DNA from: JANXVV01 sp038230975
Lineage (GTDB): Bacteria > Planctomycetota > Phycisphaerae > Tepidisphaerales > Tepidisphaeraceae
Assembly: GCA_038230975.1 (NCBI GenBank)
Contig: JBBRMF010000035.1
Location: 1-28,773, forward strand
Length of the DNA: 28,773 nt
Direction of reading: 5' to 3'
Shown here: positions 23,484 through 28,773 of the stretch, in pieces
Numbering within the stretch: position 1 is the stretch's first letter
Layout of the letters: the number at the start of each line of letters is the position of its first letter
Program-made: the position numbers and the translations under genes
Notes under the pieces: generated by a model
What the model saw: only the letters and a program-made list of their open reading frames with translations
What the model was told of the DNA's origin: nothing
Databases searched by the model: none

Positions 23484-23713
23484 GGTCGCTTTGCCTTTGA
23501 GGCGCGCCGTTCCGCCGGCGGACGCTGGTTCCGGCGCCAATTGCGTCCTAAACGCATCGCTTCCAAAAATGCATTGTCATTCTCAAAGGTTCCGTGAATT
23601 CGTTCCATCGCTTGAACCGGGTGGAATTGCGGCGCGGATGCAACGGCACTTTTTAAACGGGCCACATCTCGCTCAACTGCGTTCAGTCTTTTTTCAATCT
23701 CTGCTGCGCTCAT
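23480..23713 (-). CDS. Antitoxin-like protein next to broken PIN toxin
   Basis: The 77-aa product starts MSAAEIEKRLNAVERDVARL, a short coiled coil, and ends with FENDNAFLEAMRLGRNWRRN plus a basic tail. The pattern G-x-F-x-x-D/N-x-A-F-x-E-A-x-x-x-G-R-x-x-R near the C-terminus is typical of antitoxins that sit just upstream of PIN toxins in planctomycetes. The overlap TTGA with the following PIN fragment supports a former toxin-antitoxin operon. With the toxin truncated, it may be a leftover or may still neutralise related toxins elsewhere. Confidence 0.65.
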   Translation of the reverse strand: MSAAEIEKRLNAVERDVARLKSAVASAPQFHPVQAMERIHGTFENDNAFLEAMRLGRNWRRNQRPPAERRASKAKRP

Positions 23714-23844
23714 TGTTAACCCAGTCTTGCCTGAGAATTCGTGTTCGCATCTGACCCTAAAACTTCACAAACCCTAACCATTCCCGTAAGTCTCTGCAAG
23801 CAATCGGCAATCGGACTCGCGCCCACCGGGTCGCCAGGTTTTTC

Positions 23845-25863
23845 TCACTTTCCTGGCAGCGTTGTCGCGGATTTGGGTTTGGCTTCATCTGGTTTGGCCG
23901 GTCCCGGGGGTATTTTCTTCCCCGCCTTTCCGCCCGTATCAATCTTAAATTCCCGATCGATCGTGATCGTGAAACTGGCCGCGCCTTGCATCACTTCCTG
24001 CGTCGGGACGATCTTCAAAGTTGAACTGACGAACGGCGTCGTGCTGCTTAGTCCCGCGCCCATCAGCACCTCGCGCCGACTCGAGGGCAGATGCGGCATC
24101 GCGGTGCGGCCGATCGCCACGCCATCCGCTTTTCGCAACATCTGTACGTAGACGGCATCGTGACGAATCGCCAGCAAATCCTTGAGCGCGGCAAACATTT
24201 CGTCACCGCTCTCTGCCGTGAAGCGGAATGGCCGTATGATCTTTTCGCCTTCCAGATATTGCGACCAATCCGTCACGACCAGTTGATATGCTCCATCCGG
24301 CAACTCACGCGGGATTTCAAACTCGATCGGGAGGATCGCCTCGGCTTTCCGGAACGGGCGGTAGTTCAAATAAATCCTGGCGGTTTCACCCGGTTGAAAC
24401 TTCAAGCGCGGTAACGTGACCGATTCAATATGTGCTTCGCGAGCCTCGGGGCTTACGCGAACCGTTCCGCTGAATTTCCGCAGGGCCAGTTTTTGAAATG
24501 GATTCTCCGCGGCGGCAACGATGGGGATGCCGATTTCATTAAATAACTCAGGCACCTGGGCATTGACGGTGGTGTTCATCAGGTGAACCGATTGGCCGTT
24601 GGAAAACTCGAGCGTCAGATCGTAATCGGCGGTGTGATACAACGGCACATCGTGGGCTCCGCTGATCGCCGCCCCAAGCGCGGCGGCAGCGAGCATGGGA
24701 GTCAACTTCGGGTGTATCGCCAGGTTGAAATGATAATTCTGGTCTGCCGATCCGTCGGTGTACGTGACCTTCAAATCCATCGGGGCCATCGCGGGAACCG
24801 GCCCGATTTTACCGGCCACACCGACGGTTTGATCCGCTAGCAGCGTCCCCTGTGTTTGGCTCAGCGCGCCGATTTTGAAACTGGTATTGAGATTCGCAAT
24901 GACCGCGTTGATTCGTCCGGTTCCCATCGGAAGGGCGATCGGGCCTTCATTGTTAAATGAATGGCCGAAGCCCATGATTCGATCGCCCACGACTTCAGTA
25001 CACGTGCCGATGGCAGTCATCTCGGAATCACCGGTCATCAAAGGCACGGCCAGAACCGATCCGGGCTCCAGCTTGAGGAACTCACCTTCTCCGTGGCCGC
25101 CACCAATCCCACCGGCCTGCATGGCGATCAGCCCCGTCGAGCCGATCAATCCGTTCAACTGTTCCAAAATTCGCGGTGAAAAGCCGCTGGTCATCAGAGG
25201 CGTCGCGAGAGGTTGCAGTCGAATTGAATCGGCGGCGAAGACTTCAGAGTACGTTCCCGATTTCTTGAAAAGCGTTCCCGTTGCGGCCGGGGATTTGGCC
25301 GTCTGAAGCATTTGCCTGGTATCGTCCAGCGACCAGCGGATGCGATGCGCGGGGCTGGCGGCGTCTGCTTTCAGTTTGGCTGAGGATTCGATCGTGGGTT
25401 GCGTTGAAGGAACCGAGGTGGGGATCGCGAGCATGTATTCGATCGGTTGCACACCGGCGTAAGGGTCTTTCATCATCGGCCAACCGTAGGCGAATGCACC
25501 GATCATCCGTTCCCGACCCTGCTCATCTTTAAGGTAAACCGGCGAGCCGCTCATGCCGGCGATGCTGCCGGTGTGCTCGAGGTTCGCCCCTTTGCAGTCG
25601 ATCAGCACGACATCATATTTGGGATTGAAATTGTGCAGGATGGAAAGAACGGTGACGTTAAACCGTTCGAGCTTGTCCCCTTTGAAAACGGAGACGCCGT
25701 AGCCCGTCATGCCTTCTTTGACTTCCGCAACGCGCATGTGTCTGGCCGGATCAAACCCTGGCGGCAATGCAGCAACAGTCTTCACGGCGATGGGATTTTC
25801 TGCAGTCGCGACATGGCAACTTGCCATCAGTATCAGCGGAAAGACAACGCGAATCCATTTCAT
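23845..25863 (-). CDS. SpoIVB-like S55 peptidase-domain protein
   Basis: The 672-aa product begins with a signal peptide (MKWIRVVFPLILMASCHVATA; a lipobox-like MASC is also present). Residues about 38-150 match the S55 domain found in the SpoIVB protease: EVKEGMTGYGVSVFKG, VLIDCKG and the serine motif SIAGMSGSPVYL (from 100), followed by MIGAFAYGWP. A later segment has GFGHSFNNEGPIALP, also usual in this family. The C-terminal half contains beta-rich segments with LKFQPGETARIYLNYRPFRK. It is likely a secreted or lipid-anchored serine protease or inactive homologue; the histidine of the catalytic set cannot be assigned by eye. In planctomycetes such proteins are common and their targets are unknown. 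Confidence 0.82.
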   Translation of the reverse strand: MKWIRVVFPLILMASCHVATAENPIAVKTVAALPPGFDPARHMRVAEVKEGMTGYGVSVFKGDKLERFNVTVLSILHNFNPKYDVVLIDCKGANLEHTGSIAGMSGSPVYLKDEQGRERMIGAFAYGWPMMKDPYAGVQPIEYMLAIPTSVPSTQPTIESSAKLKADAASPAHRIRWSLDDTRQMLQTAKSPAATGTLFKKSGTYSEVFAADSIRLQPLATPLMTSGFSPRILEQLNGLIGSTGLIAMQAGGIGGGHGEGEFLKLEPGSVLAVPLMTGDSEMTAIGTCTEVVGDRIMGFGHSFNNEGPIALPMGTGRINAVIANLNTSFKIGALSQTQGTLLADQTVGVAGKIGPVPAMAPMDLKVTYTDGSADQNYHFNLAIHPKLTPMLAAAALGAAISGAHDVPLYHTADYDLTLEFSNGQSVHLMNTTVNAQVPELFNEIGIPIVAAAENPFQKLALRKFSGTVRVSPEAREAHIESVTLPRLKFQPGETARIYLNYRPFRKAEAILPIEFEIPRELPDGAYQLVVTDWSQYLEGEKIIRPFRFTAESGDEMFAALKDLLAIRHDAVYVQMLRKADGVAIGRTAMPHLPSSRREVLMGAGLSSTTPFVSSTLKIVPTQEVMQGAASFTITIDREFKIDTGGKAGKKIPPGPAKPDEAKPKSATTLPGK

Positions 25864-25961
25864 GCAGACTCCGATTTAATGGCGACACACGCTCGCGAAT
25901 AGCATCGTAGAAGTCTACGATGCGTCCCGCAAGCATCGAAAGCGGGCGAAACCGTGACACA

Positions 25962-25990
25962 CACCAACCGACCACTGACCAATGACAAAC
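25962..25990. repeat. Decayed heptamer repeat
   Basis: Units related to ACTGACC occur in a row (accgacc, actgacc, aatgaca), matching with changes the CACTGAC/GTCAGTG arrays at 4698 and 7247. This copy lies in the 212-bp divergent gap between the SpoIVB-like gene and the gene at 26076, which otherwise shows no gene. Confidence 0.6.
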
Positions 25991-26075
25991 GGACATCGCT
26001 TCTCTTTTGACCTCGCTTACGTCAGAATGCCAAATCGTGTTTCTTGAGCAAATGGCGGTGAGGTTGGACGACTGA

Positions 26076-26618
26076 ATGTGGTATTTCGCGTACGGGTCAA
26101 ATATCAATCTGCGGGCGGTGACGGAATGGTGCCGGCATTACGCCCATCGTTTGCCCAATCTCAAGGCCGGTCGGCCGGGTGTGCTGGACAACTACCGCTT
26201 CTCGTTTCCGATCTTCAGTGAGTATTGGGGCGGCGGAATTGCCGACATCGTTTACGATCCGGGCAAATATGTCCAAGGCGCACTGTTTGACCTGACCGAA
26301 GCGGACATGCTGATTCTCGACGCAAAGGTCGGCCGCAAGGTTGATTCATCCGGCAAGGAAATCGGTGTTTACCGACGGATCGAAGTCAAAGTGGCTCCGC
26401 TGGGAAAAGGGGAACCGGTCAAAGCGATAACTTACCAGGGGCTCAGTGCCGACCGGTATCACATTCCGCCTACCAAGCATTACATGGACAGCGTTATCGA
26501 AGGCGCGTACAGCTTTGGGTTATCGATGATGTGGGTTTCGTATCTCACGAGCTTTAGCACGCAGGTAGGGAAGAAGCCCAAGCCGCCCGGCTTTGGGGAT
26601 GCGGCGCCTCGGATGTAG
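26076..26618 (+). CDS. Gamma-glutamylcyclotransferase-fold protein
   Basis: The 180-aa product starts MWYFAYGSNINLRAVTEWC; the YGSN motif builds the substrate-binding loop of the GGCT/AIG2 superfamily. Further family-like parts are VLDNYRFSFPIFSEYWGGG, VQGALFDLTEADMLILDAKV and VYRRIEVKVAPL. In active GGCT enzymes the pattern LDxxEG carries the catalytic Glu; here it reads LDAKVG, so the Glu is replaced by Val. The protein may be inactive, or use another residue such as the Glu in GKEIGVYRR. No signal peptide. No Shine-Dalgarno is obvious. Confidence 0.82.
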   Translation: MWYFAYGSNINLRAVTEWCRHYAHRLPNLKAGRPGVLDNYRFSFPIFSEYWGGGIADIVYDPGKYVQGALFDLTEADMLILDAKVGRKVDSSGKEIGVYRRIEVKVAPLGKGEPVKAITYQGLSADRYHIPPTKHYMDSVIEGAYSFGLSMMWVSYLTSFSTQVGKKPKPPGFGDAAPRM

Positions 26619-26811
26619 CCGTTCGATCATAAGGCTGCGTCGAGGCGGAAATAAAATGCAACAAAATGCAACAGATTTGGCTTGGTTTAAAAAGTCACAA
26701 AACAAGGCTTCTCCGCATAAATTCGGCGAAACGTCCTAGTTGTTTTGGTGCAACTGGGCCTGAAAATGCAACTGGACATTTAAACGTGTTAACCGCACGA
26801 TTCCGCCCACG

Positions 26812-27831
26812 ATGAATCTGCCCGCCATGACACCACTCACTGCACTTTCGATGCTCGGACTTGGCGCGGCGGCGATGTGCGCCGCTTCCGTTGCGGCGTC
26901 CATAGCCGTCGGAAGCCGAATGGGTCTTTCGCCGGGATGGCGCGCCATATTTCAATGGGCACCGATCGCCGTCGCGGTATTGGTTGCTCGATTCATGGGC
27001 TGGGCGGATATTTCAATCGGGCTGATCTTCGGAACCAGTGTCGCCATCCTTTCATCCGCAGTGGGGTCGCTGAGCACGATCGCGCCTGTCGGTCCAGCAC
27101 CGGCACGATGGAAGAGGATCTGGCCGTTCACGCTGGTGGCCGCCATACTGATATTCGTCTCGGGCTATAACGGATTGCTCACTTGGAAGCACGGTTTCAC
27201 GCTCGGCGTGGAAGGGCTGGTCGTACTTTCGTTATGGCGAGATCCGGTTTCCGAGCATGAATGGGGCGGATCGATTGTCGATCCTTCTCAGCCATTCCTT
27301 TCGCATCAACTCGCGTGGATCGCCGTGGGAATCGCAGTATTGCTCGCGGGGCTCGGCGCTTTTTCGGCAGTACACGGTGTGCATTCGATGACGCAATTGA
27401 AGGCCCACGCATCGGCCGGCGCAATTGCCGCAACGCTCCTGAGTCTCGTCCTCGCCACGCCGATCATGCAGAGCGGGCGCGGGCTGGCACTCGCCGGCGC
27501 TTCATGGATTCCGATGACGGCACACGTCGGGGTGGTGCTGCTGAATCTTTGCCTGCTGCTGCCGTTCCTGGCATTGTTCCCTTACGCACACGCGATCTAT
27601 CATGCGACCCACCTTGGCGCGCGGCCGATGATAGATCTTCCATCCCTCGCTCCACAGGCGATGGTATTTCCGCTGGCCGTGTGGCGGATTGATTCGGTTG
27701 TGCTGGTCCTGCTTTCAGCGATCCTGCTTCCGGCAGCGGTGGGCAAATGGAACCTGGGGCGCGGGGAGGGAATCCTTCTTATTCTTGGATACTGCGTCTA
27801 TCTCATGTCGGTTACGGCGGCGGGGGTTTGA
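26812..27831 (+). CDS. Multi-pass membrane protein, CaCA-exchanger-like
   Basis: The 339-aa product has about ten hydrophobic segments in two halves separated near residue 150. Segment ISIGLIFGTSVAILSSAVGS resembles the first alpha-repeat (GTSxPE) of the calcium/cation exchanger superfamily, and the end LLILGYCVYLMSVTAAGV is also exchanger-like. The conserved acidic residues expected in alpha repeats (GTSLPE) are missing, so ion transport is doubtful. The closest guess is a degenerate CaCA-like protein; a different permease family is possible. ATG 26812 is one of two close starts (26827 is also in frame). The next gene overlaps by one nucleotide. Confidence 0.6.
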   Translation: MNLPAMTPLTALSMLGLGAAAMCAASVAASIAVGSRMGLSPGWRAIFQWAPIAVAVLVARFMGWADISIGLIFGTSVAILSSAVGSLSTIAPVGPAPARWKRIWPFTLVAAILIFVSGYNGLLTWKHGFTLGVEGLVVLSLWRDPVSEHEWGGSIVDPSQPFLSHQLAWIAVGIAVLLAGLGAFSAVHGVHSMTQLKAHASAGAIAATLLSLVLATPIMQSGRGLALAGASWIPMTAHVGVVLLNLCLLLPFLALFPYAHAIYHATHLGARPMIDLPSLAPQAMVFPLAVWRIDSVVLVLLSAILLPAAVGKWNLGRGEGILLILGYCVYLMSVTAAGV

Positions 27832-28049
27832 TGTCCAATCTGGTGATACAAGGTAAATGGGACGATCTGGTGAATCGGAGCGATTTACGTGGACGTCAGG
27901 TTGTCGTCACGGTCATCGACGAAACCCAGCCTGATAATGCCTGGCTTCAACGCCTTCGAGAATGGGCGGATAGTCACAGTCTTGTATCCCATTCGGTAGA
28001 TGACAGCCGGGACAGTTTTTACACGGGGACGCTGGATGATTCTCGTTGA
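27831..28049 (+). CDS. Antitoxin-like protein before broken PIN toxin
   Basis: The 72-aa product begins MSNLVIQGKWDDLVNRSDLR and GRQVVVTVIDE, the pattern of small planctomycete proteins encoded before PIN toxins (G-x-W-x-x-L-x-x-x-x-x-L-x-G-x-x-V-x-V-T-V). The acidic C-terminus DDSRDSFYTGTLDDSR would be the toxin-binding end. The ATG overlaps the upstream stop codon (TGATG), so it is cotranscribed with the membrane protein gene. The PIN fragment starts 14 nt before its end, as in type II modules. With that toxin deleted, this gene is an orphan. Confidence 0.65.
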   Translation: MSNLVIQGKWDDLVNRSDLRGRQVVVTVIDETQPDNAWLQRLREWADSHSLVSHSVDDSRDSFYTGTLDDSR

Positions 28050-28154
28050 TACGAATATCCCATTGCGCATACTTTTAATGACGCCGATTTTCGTTCGATG
28101 AATGAAGTTCTTTCACTTCATCCGTGTGATGTGATGGGCATTGCGCGGTTTTGA
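28036..28154 (+). pseudogene. PIN-domain toxin (VapC-like) with internal deletion
   Basis: ATG 28036 opens MILVDTNIPLRIL, the start of a PIN domain with the first acidic motif VDTN. After about 13 codons this frame runs into unrelated codons and stops at TGA 28099. In another frame, 28071-28154 reads TFNDADFRSMNEVLSLHPCD, then VMGIARF and TGA; this matches the C-terminal end of PIN domains (TxNxxDF...HPxDV). So N- and C-terminal ends have been joined with loss of about 100 residues and a frame change, at a junction near 28068-28075. The toxin cannot be active. Confidence 0.75.
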
Positions 28155-28234
28155 CGTTCATTCTTTTGGGGTTTTACAATTCCATTCAAATTCAGAGATC
28201 GCGTGGCTTCGGCACTGCGGCCAGAAAAGAAATT

Positions 28235-28276
28235 ATGTTAGTAGTTACTTGACTTTGTGTTTACTAACATTATTGT
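28235..28276 (+). promoter_or_regulatory. Putative promoter of acyl carrier gene with inverted repeat
   Basis: TTGACT (28249-28254) and TATTGT (28271-28276), 16 nt apart, make a fair sigma-70-type promoter 31 nt before the ACP start. A perfect inverted repeat ATGTTAGTA (28235-28243) and TACTAACAT (28262-28270), 18 nt apart, brackets the -35 box and could be an operator. Its half-sites TTAGTA/TACTAA recall those of FapR, a fatty-acid regulator, but the spacing differs. Confidence 0.45.
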
Positions 28277-28306
28277 TTTCGTCGGTTACTTACACAGGAG
28301 TTTCCG

Positions 28307-28579
28307 ATGGATGTTCGAAAAGAAAATATCGCGGCAAAGGTGATCGAGTTGGCGGCCGAGCAGGGTGGGGTGGAGCCGAGTCAGGTTTTTATGGAGACCC
28401 ATTTCATCAATGATCTCCACTATGATTCGTTGGATGTCGTTGAGTTCACGATGAGTCTTGAGGATGAGTTTGAGATGTCCGTGCCGGATGAGGCGGCGGT
28501 GGAACTTCATACGGTGGGGAACGTGGTGGAGTTTGTTTTGGTGAATCAGTCGGTGGGGGTGGGGGATGTTTCAACTTGA
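28307..28579 (+). CDS. Acyl carrier protein
   Basis: Acyl carrier protein holds growing acyl chains on a phosphopantetheine arm. The 90-aa product has the four-helix length and the attachment motif DSLDVVEFTMSLEDEFEMSV, where Ser41 of DSL would be modified; FINDLHYDSLD and ELHTVGNVVEFV are also typical. AGGAG lies 6 nt before the ATG. The C-terminal tail after residue 78 (NQSVGVGDVST) is longer and more glycine-rich than in the usual AcpP. It stands alone here, with no fatty-acid genes adjoining, so whether it is the housekeeping or a specialised carrier is open; hence no gene symbol is given. Confidence 0.93.
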   Translation: MDVRKENIAAKVIELAAEQGGVEPSQVFMETHFINDLHYDSLDVVEFTMSLEDEFEMSVPDEAAVELHTVGNVVEFVLVNQSVGVGDVST

Positions 28580-28607
28580 AAAAAAAAGAAAAGACCCCTC
28601 ACCCTAA

Positions 28608-28639
28608 CCCGCGCCCCCATGAGTACATGGGGGCGCGGG
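28608..28639. terminator. GC-rich hairpin with AGTA loop after ACP
   Basis: CCCGCGCCCCCATG pairs perfectly with CATGGGGGCGCGGG (14 bp) around the loop AGTA. It lies between the convergent ACP and DUF1501 genes. On the minus strand a T-rich run (about 28580-28594) follows a little later, so it may terminate the DUF1501 transcript. It has the same loop and style as the hairpin at 13203-13236. Confidence 0.7.
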
Positions 28640-28642
28640 GAC

Positions 28643-28773
28643 TTAAGCCAAAATCGGTTTGACGATTTCGCCGTGAACATCTGTCAGGCGGAAATAACGG
28701 CCTTGGAATTTGTACGTGAATTTGGTGTGCTCGATGCCGAGTAGATGCATCAGGGTGGCTTGGAAATCGTGGA
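28643..28773 (-). CDS. DUF1501 protein, C-terminal end (partial)
   Basis: Only the last 42 residues are in the window; the gene runs off the right edge. They read HDFQATLMHLLGIEHTKFTY, KFQGRYFRLTDVHGEI and VKPILA before TAA at 28643. This is the conserved C-terminus of DUF1501, a family of alkaline-phosphatase/sulfatase-like proteins that are abundant and usually paired with DUF1549/DUF1553 cytochrome-like genes in planctomycetes. Identification is strong despite the short length because the motif LLGIDHTKFTYKFQGRxFRLTDVHG is highly conserved. Confidence 0.93.
   Translation of the reverse strand, partial: HDFQATLMHLLGIEHTKFTYKFQGRYFRLTDVHGEIVKPILA

Noticed and set aside
26640..26780. Three AAAATGCAAC direct repeats before the membrane protein gene
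   Set aside because: Short, unevenly spaced and AT-rich; could be chance, and no array or iteron pattern with an origin gene is present.
28141..28413. Plus-strand frame of 90 codons overlapping the ACP start
   Set aside because: It overlaps the well-supported ACP gene in another frame and has no motif or ribosome site.
1..28773. tRNA, rRNA, CRISPR array, transposase or prophage genes
   Set aside because: No cloverleaf, spaced direct-repeat array, transposase or phage motif was seen on either strand; a covariance-model search was not possible here.

Overview
The window fits a chromosomal segment of a planctomycete, most likely class Phycisphaerae. The clues are the C-terminal end of a DUF1501 protein at the right edge, a DUF1844 gene, antitoxin/PIN gene pairs of a type common in planctomycetes, and many short palindromic repeats between genes. 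This placement is inferred from gene content and motifs; no 16S rRNA or other strong marker is present.

Layout. 97-525: a DUF1844 gene whose N-terminal part is cut off by an in-frame TAG. 526-932: non-coding, with a large hairpin and small palindromes. 933-15448: a plus-strand flagellar cluster in the order TPR membrane protein, flgN-like, cytoplasmic histidine kinase, sigma-54 response regulator, flgB, flgC, fliE, fliF, fliG, fliH, fliI, fliJ, motE-like, fliK. The kinase/regulator pair sits just upstream of a near-consensus sigma-54 promoter in front of flgB, so a FlrB/FlrC-type switch probably drives the basal-body, C-ring and export genes. The TPR and flgN genes lie upstream of the regulators and may be transcribed separately.

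15510-18621: a secreted coiled-coil protein (minus), a ketosynthase with motifs of the type II polyketide KS-alpha class (plus) and ribose-5-phosphate isomerase A (minus). 18742-20285: two uncharacterised plus-strand genes. 20547-20681: rpmH (ribosomal protein L34, 44 aa) on the minus strand with a clear terminator and no rnpA beside it. 20800-25863 (minus): a secreted beta-propeller protein carrying an in-frame repeat insertion, an antitoxin-like gene followed by a stub of a PIN toxin, and a SpoIVB-like (S55) secreted protein. 26076-28154: a gamma-glutamylcyclotransferase-fold protein, a multi-pass membrane protein, and a second antitoxin-like gene followed by a PIN toxin with an internal deletion. 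28307-28579: an acyl carrier protein. 28643 to the end: the tail of a DUF1501 gene (minus).

The most notable features outside the genes are short repeats. At least five kinds occur: a 7-bp tandem repeat at three loci, a 71-72 bp REPIN-like palindrome twice in opposite orientation, GC-rich hairpins with an AGTA loop twice, an inverted pair of GGGCTTCCAGCCC palindromes translated inside a gene, and an imperfect hairpin of about 84 bp. Five of the intergenic junctions in the flagellar cluster carry one. Two antitoxin genes keep their reading frames while both partner PIN toxins are broken. I see no clear undescribed multi-gene defence or biosynthetic system; the best leads are the repeats, the broken toxins, the amber codon in DUF1844 and the sigma-54 control of the flagellar operon.
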